This document shows, one piece after another, positions 8,428-15,341 of a stretch of 64,000 nt of DNA. The notes under the pieces were generated by a model that was not told the origin of the DNA, made no database searches, and saw only the letters and a list, made by a program, of their open reading frames with translations. Location: positions 124,001 to 188,000 of the forward strand of contig JAAOED010000001.1 in NCBI GenBank assembly GCA_016466735.1, in the 5' to 3' direction. A program made the position numbers and the translations under genes. The DNA comes from Weissella confusa (GTDB lineage Bacteria; Bacillota; Bacilli; Lactobacillales; Lactobacillaceae). Within the stretch, counting starts at the first letter, position 1; each line of letters starts with the position of its first letter.

Positions 8428-9339
8428 ATGAAGGCAGTACAAATTAAGGAATTTGGGGACGTTGATGTACTTGAGGAAGTTGAAGTCGACACACCTAAGA
8501 TTTTGAAGAAGCAAGTATTGGTTAAGAATCATGCAACTGCAATTGATCCTTATGACGTGAAGTTTGTACAAGGGTTGATGGGTGAGGCTGACAAGCTACC
8601 ATTGATTCCTGGCTCAAGTGTCGTAGGTGAAGTGATCGCAGTTGGTGAAGAAGTTACTGACTTCAAGGTTGGTGATCGCGTTGCTGCAACGCGTCACCAC
8701 CAAACGTACGCTGAAGAAGTTCCGGTTGGCCAATCTGCAGTTGCTAAGGTGCCAGATGGCGTTGACGACGTTCACGCAGTTGCGGCCGTTGTCGGTGCAG
8801 CGACTGGGTACCAAATGATTACAGATGACTTGGATGTGCAACCTGGTCAAAAGGTTTTGATTCAAGGTGGTGCCGGTAGTGTTGGTTCTGTCGCCATCCA
8901 AGCTGCTTTGAACCGTGGTGCAATTGTTTACGCAACGGCTAAGCCAGCCGACTTTGACTATCTAAAGTCATTAGGTGATGTGACGCCAGTTGACTATCAC
9001 ACCGCTTATGAGAATGAGTTGTCAGACTTTGATGCTGTGTTGGATACAATCGGTGGGGATGTTGCTATTCAATCAGCTAAGGTGTTGAAGCAAGGTGGTA
9101 AGTTGCGTAACTTGACTGGTTTCGATGAAGAAGCCATCAGCAAGTTTGATATTGATGCAGCTCACACTTATCAAAACGGCAAGCGTCCCAACTTGGCAGC
9201 GTTGTTGGATGATATGGCTGCCGGTAAGATTGTTGTTAAGGTTGGGGATGTTAAGCCATTCTCAGTTGAAGCATTGCGCGAAGCACACGCAGCAGCTCGC
9301 CAAGCTTCATTGGCAGGTAAGACGGTATTTACCTTTTAA
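8428..9339 (+). CDS. zinc-independent medium-chain quinone oxidoreductase
   Basis: A 303-residue MDR-superfamily enzyme. The start is the ATG at 8428 (MKAVQIKEFG), directly after AAGGAGGG. A TTG start at 8401 is less credible. The N-terminal GroES-like domain lacks the Cys/His ligands of alcohol dehydrogenases. GGAGSVGSVAIQAA at about 147-160 is the NADPH-binding Rossmann motif. It would reduce quinones or enals with NADPH, a protection role against electrophiles. It is monocistronic: a terminator lies before it and a hairpin with a parS-type sequence after it. Confidence 0.85.
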   Translation: MKAVQIKEFGDVDVLEEVEVDTPKILKKQVLVKNHATAIDPYDVKFVQGLMGEADKLPLIPGSSVVGEVIAVGEEVTDFKVGDRVAATRHHQTYAEEVPVGQSAVAKVPDGVDDVHAVAAVVGAATGYQMITDDLDVQPGQKVLIQGGAGSVGSVAIQAALNRGAIVYATAKPADFDYLKSLGDVTPVDYHTAYENELSDFDAVLDTIGGDVAIQSAKVLKQGGKLRNLTGFDEEAISKFDIDAAHTYQNGKRPNLAALLDDMAAGKIVVKVGDVKPFSVEALREAHAAARQASLAGKTVFTF

Positions 9340-9361
9340 TTAAAGATTAAAATCAGGCGAT

Positions 9362-9377
9362 TGTTTCACGTGGAACA
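9362..9377. promoter_or_regulatory. parS-type centromere site 1
   Basis: TGTTTCACGTGGAACA differs from the canonical bacterial parS TGTTTCACGTGAAACA at one position. It sits in the loop of a hairpin with AGGCG...CGCCT arms (9355-9383) after the oxidoreductase gene. parA and parB are about 40 kb away. Confidence 0.85.
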
Positions 9378-9426
9378 ACCGCCTGCTGTTATTTATTGAT
9401 AGAATAACTATCGGGGGATTTTTAAC

Positions 9427-9912
9427 ATGCTATTTACAGAACGCGATTATTATGAAGATGTTGTTGCGATGCTTAACGCACGCGGTGTTGAGTTGAAGGA
9501 TATTGCAGAGTTGGTCTTGTTTGGTCAACGCGCCATTATTCCTGATTTGACGATGGATGATGCGATTGATTCAGTGCAACACGTTTTGCACAAGACCGAA
9601 GTGCAAGATGCGGTTATGACCGGTCTTGCTATCGATGATTTGGCAGAAGCAAAGCAATTGCCACAACCATTGCAAAGTCGTATCGACCGCGACCACGGAA
9701 CATACGGCATTGATGAGCAACTAGTGATGTCAATTTTGGGTGTGTACGGCACGATTTCATGGACTAACTTTGGTTACCTTGATCGTATGAAGCCAGGTAT
9801 CGTTGGGCGCTTGAATGACGAACAACACCGTGGTGGGCGCGTGAACACATTTATTGATGATATTGTGTCAGCCATTGCAGCTGCAGCACAAGCGCGTATC
9901 GCGCACGATTAA
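9427..9912 (+). CDS. pgpA: phosphatidylglycerophosphatase A-family protein
   Basis: A 161-residue soluble member of the PgpA family as found in Firmicutes (YutG type). The GIDEQLVMSILGVYG and WTNFGYLDRMKPG segments and the NTFIDDIVSAIAAAAQARIAH C-terminal region match the family pattern. It would remove the phosphate of phosphatidylglycerophosphate to give phosphatidylglycerol, a membrane lipid. A GGGGGA ribosome site precedes the ATG. The gene is flanked by hairpins on both sides and appears monocistronic. Confidence 0.8.
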   Translation: MLFTERDYYEDVVAMLNARGVELKDIAELVLFGQRAIIPDLTMDDAIDSVQHVLHKTEVQDAVMTGLAIDDLAEAKQLPQPLQSRIDRDHGTYGIDEQLVMSILGVYGTISWTNFGYLDRMKPGIVGRLNDEQHRGGRVNTFIDDIVSAIAAAAQARIAHD

Positions 9913-9953
9913 AAAATAGGACGCACAGCCAAATGGTTGTGCGTCCTATTTTG
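9912..9953 (+). terminator. terminator after pgpA
   Basis: AAAATAGGACGCACA pairs with TGTGCGTCCTATTTT around a short loop. The flanking A and T runs make it usable from both sides, including for the small minus-strand gene. Confidence 0.85.
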
Positions 9954-9964
9954 CATAGTCAGAA

Positions 9965-10105
9965 TTACATAATGCCGTTTGCCTTGGCTGCTTCGATCAA
10001 ATCAAGCTCCTTAGCACTTTGAACAGGTGTTGGTGTACCGTCAACGTTAATTGACTCAATCCCCTTCTTTTCCAACAACTTCTTCAACTTATTCTTTTGT
10101 GACAT
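9965..10105 (-). CDS. small basic-N-terminal peptide gene, 46 aa
   Basis: On the minus strand an ATG at 10105 is preceded by AGGAGGT at ideal spacing and opens a 46-codon frame: MSQKNKLKKLLEKKGIES..., ending ...AAKANGIM. The N-terminus is strongly basic and predicted helical, and the C-terminal half is acidic to neutral. No signal peptide or membrane segment is visible and I recognise no family. The near-consensus ribosome site and normal codon use argue that it is translated. It is convergent with pgpA and shares its terminator. Confidence 0.6.
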   Translation of the reverse strand: MSQKNKLKKLLEKKGIESINVDGTPTPVQSAKELDLIEAAKANGIM

Positions 10106-10317
10106 AATTCCATTACCTCCTGCACATTAATTGCGCGTCAGGTGTTTGGCCCGGCGTGTATGTCTACGTTTATTAGTGTAGCGCTTTATCGTTGATTTGT
10201 TAAATCATGTGTTTAAACGCTTCGGAAAAATTTACATGTTAATTTTTCTTGCATGGTGTATTCAAAAGGCGTAGCATGGTTTCTCGTAGTTTTGTCTCTC
10301 ATATAGGGGAGAGATAC

Positions 10318-10370
10318 ATAAAGCAGACTGGGAATGTCGGCGCTTTTAGACCAACAGCTGCTGTGATAAA
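10318..10370 (+). repeat. dispersed intergenic repeat R2, copy a
   Basis: Begins ATAAAGCAGACTGGGAATGT and ends ACAGCTGCTGTGATAAA. The same ends occur at 25472-25597 (same strand) and 35422-35485 (opposite strand), with different hairpins between them. Confidence 0.65.
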
Positions 10371-10384
10371 GATATCCGACCGAT

Positions 10385-10400
10385 TGTTTCACATGAAACA
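10385..10400. promoter_or_regulatory. variant parS-type site
   Basis: TGTTTCACATGAAACA is parS with one central change (CACGTG to CACATG), within a larger dyad GATTG...CAATC. The central bases matter for ParB binding, so this copy may be weak or inactive. Confidence 0.5.
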
Positions 10401-10435
10401 ATCAGATTGAGAAAAATAGGATCAAAGGTAGGAAA

Positions 10436-11800
10436 ATGAGTAGAGAGATAAAAGTCGCTTTATTGATGGCGGCTAGTTTGTTCATGGATGTCATGGACGG
10501 TACGATTGTCACGACTGCATTGCCAAAGATGGCACAGAACTTCAACGTGTCAGCTGCCACAATTAGTCTGCTGGTAAGTACATATATGATTGCAGTCGCT
10601 GTGTTTATTCCGTTGAGTGGTTGGATTGCGCAACGTTTGGGCAATAAGCGTATTTGGCTATTGGCGGTCGCTTTGTTTACGGTTAGTTCATTGGGTAGTG
10701 CCTTAGCGCCAAACTTCGCTGTGCTATTAACGATGCGTGTGATTCAAGGAATCGCTGGTGCTATGATGACGCCAACGGCGCGCTTGATTGTGTTGGAAAA
10801 GACGCCGGCTAATCAGTTGCTACGCATGATTAGTTATCTAGTGTGGCCATCGTTGGTTGCGCCAGCCTTGGCACCGGTAATTGGTGGTATGTTCGTCACA
10901 TACTTCACGTGGCACTGGATTTTCTTGATTAATTTGCCAATTGGTATTGTCGCCTTTTTGATTGGGATGCATTTGTTGCCAAAGGATGAGGTTAAGCAAG
11001 CGCGTGCCTTTGATGTGCGTGGCTTCGTTGAGTTGGCCTTAGCATCAGTTGCTTTGCTAGCAGGGGCAGAAATGGTCGCTCGTATCGGTGCGGTTGTTTG
11101 GTACGGCTTGATTCTGGTAGTCATTGGTATCTTGTTGGGTGTGAATGTCTTCTTCCATTTGCGTAAGGCTGAGAATCCATTATTCTCAGTTGATGCCATG
11201 AAGGTACCGACGTTCCGTGTCTTCCAAACTGGTGGGACAATCTTCCAAGTTACGATTGCTAGTTTGCCATATGTTTTGACGGTATTGCTCCAAACGGTAT
11301 TTGGCTGGACAGCTGCGCGTGCCGGATGGTATGTGCTGTTTATCTTCGTCGGTAATATTGGTATCAAGCCATTCACGAATCCGATCATTCGCAAGTTGGG
11401 ATTCCGCGGTGCGCTGGTTGCCTCATTCTCAATGCTAGCTTTAAGTTCATTTGCCTTGGCATTAGTTCGTCCAACGTCACCAGCAGTTTGGATTATGTTG
11501 TTGGCATTGATTTCTGGTGTCGGCCGTTCATTGGCGTTTACGTCATATAACGGTTTGCAATTCACTGAGATTGCGCCGGAAGACCGTAACGGAGCCAATA
11601 CGTTGACGGCTGTTACGCAAAGTATGGGACAAGGATTGGGCATTTCATTGATTACTGTGATTATCCACTTGTTCCAAACGCATTTCACATTGCAGGGTGC
11701 GTACTCATGGGGCTTTGTTGTCTTGGGTATATTCGCCATTATCCCGATGTTGGAGATTTTGACGTTGCCTAAGGATGCGGGTTCAGAAGCAATTCAATAG
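10436..11800 (+). CDS. MFS drug exporter, DHA2 (14-helix) family
   Basis: A 454-residue multidrug-type major facilitator. MDVMDGTIVTTALPKM at about 17-32 is the DHA2 family signature in helix 1. The loop 2-3 motif A (GWIAQRLGNKRIW, about residues 63-75) is also present. About 14 helices are predicted. It would export toxic compounds with proton antiport. The ribosome site is AAGGTAGGAA. It is monocistronic with a terminator at its end, and the substrate is unknown. Confidence 0.85.
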   Translation: MSREIKVALLMAASLFMDVMDGTIVTTALPKMAQNFNVSAATISLLVSTYMIAVAVFIPLSGWIAQRLGNKRIWLLAVALFTVSSLGSALAPNFAVLLTMRVIQGIAGAMMTPTARLIVLEKTPANQLLRMISYLVWPSLVAPALAPVIGGMFVTYFTWHWIFLINLPIGIVAFLIGMHLLPKDEVKQARAFDVRGFVELALASVALLAGAEMVARIGAVVWYGLILVVIGILLGVNVFFHLRKAENPLFSVDAMKVPTFRVFQTGGTIFQVTIASLPYVLTVLLQTVFGWTAARAGWYVLFIFVGNIGIKPFTNPIIRKLGFRGALVASFSMLALSSFALALVRPTSPAVWIMLLALISGVGRSLAFTSYNGLQFTEIAPEDRNGANTLTAVTQSMGQGLGISLITVIIHLFQTHFTLQGAYSWGFVVLGIFAIIPMLEILTLPKDAGSEAIQ

Positions 11801-11807
11801 CAAAAAA

Positions 11808-11859
11808 CTAGACCAATTGTCAGAAATGGTATACGCCAATTTGACGATTGGTCTATTTT
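11808..11859 (+). terminator. terminator after MFS gene
   Basis: TAGACCAATTGTCA pairs with TGACGATTGGTCTA, with a loop of about 20 nt and a T-rich tail. Confidence 0.8.
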
Positions 11860-11941
11860 GTTCCCTTTTTAATTCGTGCTGTTAATTAGCGGTGCTATAG
11901 TAATTTACATTGATTACTAGAACGAAAGAGAGAATTGGTAC

Positions 11942-12856
11942 ATGTCAATTATGTTTGCTTTGATTCCTGCATTTTTGTGGGGTGCAATGGGGATTGTGAA
12001 CGGCTGGGCTGGTGGTCGTGTCGCAAATCAAATTTTGGGTGGTGCACTTGGATCACTTGTATTTTCAATTGTAGTTGGCGTGTACGCATATATCGAAGCA
12101 CCAACCACATCGGTTGTATTCAGCATGGCGGGATTGACGTACGTTCTTTCAGGAATCGCCTGGGCAGCGGGAACGAGTTTCCAACTAGCGGCCTTTAAGA
12201 AGATGGGTGTTTCCCAAGCTTCAGGTTTGAACACCGCAGGACAAATTGCTGTGAATGCCTTGGTCGGCGCAGCTGTGTTTGGTGAATGGACTGGCGCACA
12301 CCAATGGACAATCGGATTGTTGGCTATCGCTTCAGTTATCGTCGGTGTGTTCTTGATTTCAGGTAAGCCATCTAACTTGAACAAAGATGGTGTTCGTCTG
12401 ACAGCTATTTCAGTTTTCGCCTACATGATTTACTTTATGATTCCTAAGACGGTTGCCATTCTTGATTTGGTTCACGTCAACACAGGTACGTTGCACAACA
12501 CAATGGCCTTGTCATTGCCAATTGCCATCGGACAAACAATCGGTGCGTTGGTCTTCGGTATCATCATCTTCAACGGTGGTAACTTGAGCTTGCCATTGTT
12601 GACGAAGGAAACGGCTAAGAACGGAATCGCCGGTGTGATGTGGGGAACTGGTGAAGTGATGATTCGTTTGGCAGTGTTGAATCCAGCGGTTGGACAAGCT
12701 AAGGCATCAACGTTGTCACAAATGGGAATCATCGTTTCAACGATGGGTGCCATCATCATCTTGAAGGAGCGCAAGACGAAGTGCCAAATTGTCGGAATTG
12801 GAATTGGTGCTATCTTCGTTATGCTAGGTGGTATCTTGGTTACAATGGCCGGTTAA
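11942..12856 (+). CDS. second GRP-family sugar uptake protein
   Basis: A 304-residue paralogue of the protein at 684-1637, with the same opening (MSIMFALIPAFLWGAMGI) and the same C-terminal LSQMGIIVSTMGAIIILKERKT pattern, and about ten membrane helices. It would import a free sugar, probably glucose, by proton symport. Unlike the first copy it has no kinase gene next to it and I see no cre upstream. It is therefore likely regulated differently or serves another sugar. AAAGAGAG is the ribosome site. It ends in a strong terminator, after which structured element A begins. Confidence 0.8.
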   Translation: MSIMFALIPAFLWGAMGIVNGWAGGRVANQILGGALGSLVFSIVVGVYAYIEAPTTSVVFSMAGLTYVLSGIAWAAGTSFQLAAFKKMGVSQASGLNTAGQIAVNALVGAAVFGEWTGAHQWTIGLLAIASVIVGVFLISGKPSNLNKDGVRLTAISVFAYMIYFMIPKTVAILDLVHVNTGTLHNTMALSLPIAIGQTIGALVFGIIIFNGGNLSLPLLTKETAKNGIAGVMWGTGEVMIRLAVLNPAVGQAKASTLSQMGIIVSTMGAIIILKERKTKCQIVGIGIGAIFVMLGGILVTMAG

Positions 12857-12868
12857 CATATAAATTTG

Positions 12869-12905
12869 ATCCATCGTTCGTATGTTTACGGACGATGGAT
12901 TTTTT
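12869..12905 (+). terminator. terminator after second GRP gene
   Basis: ATCCATCGTTCGTA pairs with TACGGACGATGGAT (one wobble), TGTT loop, six T residues. Confidence 0.9.
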
Positions 12906-12912
12906 GTTGGTA

Positions 12913-13496
12913 TTAGTGTCGTGCTAGCGCACGAATCGTTTTGGGGCGAGCCGAGGCGGTGTTCCGTCCTGCTGAATTAGCTGGTGGCGACGGGAACCTA
13001 ATCTTCCTAAGTCCTGGCATGTTCCTGCGCCGGTCGGCTTGAAATCTGCCCTGACTAAGGAAGATTTAGTTTCCCTTCCTTCGCTTTGAACACCGGCTAA
13101 TACAGCAGGAGCTCCACACCGCCCCAACTCGCCCCAAAACGATAGCAACCAAGATGTTCTTGTCTGTCTTAGCTTTACATCCACGGTTAGAAAATAGGGA
13201 TGAACATTCCTTATCAAAGGAACAGTGGATGATTAACAAACTAACAGAGAATATCTCGGCTGCTGGCATGGTGGGTATGGGCGCGGGGGTTCGGAGCTCC
13301 TGCGATATTAGCCGGTGACCAAGCAAGGACAGGGGCACCAATTATCACTTAGCAGCAGTGGATTTCAAGCCGACAGGCGCAGAAACACGCTGAGGCTTAG
13401 TGAGAATGGGACCCCGTTGCCACCAGCTTATATTGCAGGACGGAGAGCCCCCGCGCCCATACCCACCATGCTTCGGCGCGCAAGCGACGACACTGA
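12913..13496 (+). ncRNA. large structured intergenic element, copy A (584 bp)
   Basis: No plausible gene; the short frames here are shadows. The element opens TTAGTGTCGT and closes ACGACACTGA, which pair. The left module is a long rod: a 16-bp stem 12935-12950/13128-13143, then stems TCCTGCTG/CAGCAGGA, TTAGCTGGTG/CACCGGCTAA and an AATCTTCCT arm. A core (about 13141-13260) shares CCAAGAT, GTCTGT and ACATCCACGGTT with copies B and C. The right module is closed by a perfect 24-bp stem, 13266-13289 with 13448-13471. The inverted left module is a diverged copy of the right one. Strand is given by the better conserved right module. I cannot match it to a named RNA family. Confidence 0.6.
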
Positions 13497-13621
13497 AACC
13501 AAAAAAATCCAAAAACACGAAAAAATAAAAATGTAAACAAAATGAGAAAAAGCTAGACAAACCCTATACCTAGATGATAAAGTTCTAACCATACTAAAAA
13601 CGCCAAAAGGAGGGCAGACCT

Positions 13622-13711
13622 ATGAATAACCGAATTAGCACAGCTATGATCATGACGACGTCCTCTGACTCAACCACCCGTTTGTGGTTGAGTAACTTTG
13701 ACGTGCAATAA
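13622..13711 (+). CDS. Thr/Ser-rich attenuator leader peptide, 29 aa
   Basis: An ATG at 13622 after AAGGAGGGC opens a 29-codon peptide, MNNRISTAMIM-TTSSDSTT-RLWLSNFDVQ. Codons 12-19 hold four Thr and three Ser. Those codons lie on and just before the first arm of a hairpin that can switch with the terminator further down. This is the layout of amino-acid-codon attenuation. It predicts that ribosome stalling at low charged tRNA-Thr or tRNA-Ser turns on the permease gene at 13836. The peptide itself is probably non-functional. Confidence 0.75.
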   Translation: MNNRISTAMIMTTSSDSTTRLWLSNFDVQ

Positions 13712-13797
13712 TAATTGTATTTCACAAAGCCACTCAACCATGTTGGTACCCTTATACATAGACTGTATAGGTATACCAGGGGTTGGGTGGCTTTTTT
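13668..13797 (+). promoter_or_regulatory. transcription attenuator controlling the SteT-like permease
   Basis: Four segments are visible: 1, ACTCAACCAC (13668-13677); 2, GTGGTTGAGT (13684-13693); 3, GCCACTCAACC (13729-13739); 4, GGTTGGGTGGC (13781-13791) followed by six T. 1 pairs with 2 and 3 with 4 (terminator). Alternatively 2 pairs with 3 over nine bases (antiterminator). Segment 1 overlaps the Thr/Ser codons of the leader peptide. Confidence 0.8.
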
Positions 13798-13835
13798 GTA
13801 TACTTAGGGGCTTAAGGAAAGATGAGGTAGACATT

Positions 13836-15161
13836 ATGGCAGGCAATGAACGACATTTGAAACGCTCAATGGGTGTTTGGACGGGTATTTCAATCGTTAT
13901 CGGAACGGTTATTGGATCAGGAATTTTCTTCAAGCAAGGGCAAGTTTTGGAAACTGCTGGTAGCACAACGGGTGCTTTGTGGGCCTGGATTGCTGGTGGT
14001 GTGGTAACGTTGGCGGCCGGTTTGACGATTTCTGAAATCGGCGCACACATCCCACAAACGGGTGGTATCTACATATATATGGAAAAGCTTTATGGTAAGT
14101 TTTGGGGCTTCTTGACGGGTTGGACACAAGTTGTTGTCTATGCACCGGCCATCGTTGCCTCGATCTCAGCTTACTTTGCTTACTTGTTTGCGAACTTCTT
14201 CGGCTTTCCCGAGAGTAGTGTCGTATGGATTGGTTTGGCGGCGCTGATTTTGGTGACAGCGATGAACTCATTGGATAATCGCATTGCATCGATGTTCCAA
14301 GTTGCGACGACGAGTATTAAGTTGATTCCAATTGCCGTGTTGATGGTGTTTGGTTTGTTCTTCGGGAAGGCTGATGCGTTGGGTCAAACGGTTTCACAGT
14401 TGTCATCAACGGCAACGGGAAACTTTGGAATGGCTGTGTTGGCGACGCTGTTTGCGTACGACGGTTGGGCGACATTGACGAACTTGGGGGGTGAATTGAA
14501 GGACCCGCGACGTAACATTCCGCGTTCAATTATCTGGGGTGTCTTGATTGTCATGATTGCCTATGTTGGTGTGTCATACGGTGTTTACCGTGCGATGCCA
14601 GCTGATCAAATCGTGAAGTTGGGTAACAATGTTACGTTTGAAGTTGCTAAGTCTGCATTCGGCGAATTAGGTGGTCGTTTGTTGTCAGTTGGTATCTTGG
14701 TATCAATGGCTGGAACGTTAAATGGTAAGATGCTAGCTTTTCCTCGAATGGTTTATGCAATGTCACATGATGGTGTCTTGCCTAAGTTCTTGGGAACCTT
14801 GAATAAGGCACAAGCGCCAGTTGGGGCGCTTTGGACGACGGCTGTATTGGCTGGCGCATTGATGTTCACGTCAAAGGCTGACTGGTTGTCAGATATGGCC
14901 GTGTTTGTTATCTGGTTGTTCTACACGGCAACGTTCTTTGGTATTTTCATCTTGCGTGCTCGTAATAAGAAGGCTGGTTTGGAGAAGGATCCGGAAGTGT
15001 TTAGTGTACCGCTGTTCCCGTTCATCCCGTTGGTTGCCATCTTGGGTGCGTTGTTTATCTTGGTAAATACGTTGATTTCAAGTTTCACGATGGTTTTGAT
15101 TTCATTTATCTTCGTGGGTGTTGGCGTACCGGTTTACCTCTACTATAAGAATAAGCAGTAA
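13836..15161 (+). CDS. APC-family amino acid permease, probable Ser/Thr exchanger
   Basis: A 441-residue LAT-type amino acid transporter with about 12 helices. The start is the ATG at 13836 (MAGNERHLKRSMGVWTG) after GAGGT. The helix-1 motif VIGTVIGSGIFF is the substrate and cation-binding unwound region of the family. It most resembles the bacterial SteT (YkbA) serine/threonine exchanger group, from memory. The Thr/Ser codons of the leader peptide independently point to the same substrates. It is monocistronic, between the attenuator and a strong terminator. Confidence 0.85.
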   Translation: MAGNERHLKRSMGVWTGISIVIGTVIGSGIFFKQGQVLETAGSTTGALWAWIAGGVVTLAAGLTISEIGAHIPQTGGIYIYMEKLYGKFWGFLTGWTQVVVYAPAIVASISAYFAYLFANFFGFPESSVVWIGLAALILVTAMNSLDNRIASMFQVATTSIKLIPIAVLMVFGLFFGKADALGQTVSQLSSTATGNFGMAVLATLFAYDGWATLTNLGGELKDPRRNIPRSIIWGVLIVMIAYVGVSYGVYRAMPADQIVKLGNNVTFEVAKSAFGELGGRLLSVGILVSMAGTLNGKMLAFPRMVYAMSHDGVLPKFLGTLNKAQAPVGALWTTAVLAGALMFTSKADWLSDMAVFVIWLFYTATFFGIFILRARNKKAGLEKDPEVFSVPLFPFIPLVAILGALFILVNTLISSFTMVLISFIFVGVGVPVYLYYKNKQ

Positions 15162-15165
15162 TTTG

Positions 15166-15201
15166 AAAGGCAATTGTGATTTGTTCACGATTGCCTTTTT
15201 T
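15166..15201 (+). terminator. terminator after SteT-like permease
   Basis: AAAGGCAATTGTGA pairs with TCACGATTGCCTTT, followed by a T run. Confidence 0.9.
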
Positions 15202-15341
15202 CTATATGTATTGATTAGTGGGATAAAATGGTTAATTAAAAATTTCATTTTTGACAAAAACAGCGCCGACTAATTGTAAGTAATTTAGGTACTATCATCT
15301 TGTACTTAAGTTACAAATAAGATTTTTTGAGGTGAGGAACT

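Larger units (their letters stand above)
10106..10435. other. gene-free stretch with repeat and parS-like site
   Basis: About 330 bp without a convincing gene. It holds the promoter region of the small peptide gene, a short CTCTC...GAGAG hairpin near 10297-10314, a copy of a dispersed repeat at 10318-10370 and a variant parS at 10385-10400. A 62-codon minus-strand frame that spans these is judged a shadow. Confidence 0.6.

Noticed and set aside
10213-10401. 62-codon minus-strand frame before the MFS gene
   Set aside because: It runs through repeat R2 and the parS-like site and has no ribosome site.
12913-13496. Element A as RNase P RNA, tmRNA, 6S RNA or a group II intron
   Set aside because: The universal words of those RNAs, such as the intron domain V hairpin or the tmRNA tRNA-like ends, are not there, and three copies in 31 kb argue against housekeeping RNAs.
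12924-13560. Short open frames inside element A, including 91- to 97-codon minus-strand and 73-codon plus-strand ones
   Set aside because: They are not conserved in copies B or C, have poor or no ribosome sites, and lie in long stems, which keep frames open by base composition.
13561-13835. T-box riboswitch in the leader of the SteT-like permease
   Set aside because: I see no T-box sequence (AGGGTGGNACCGCG) nor stem I features; the hairpin logic plus Thr/Ser-rich ORF fits peptide attenuation better.
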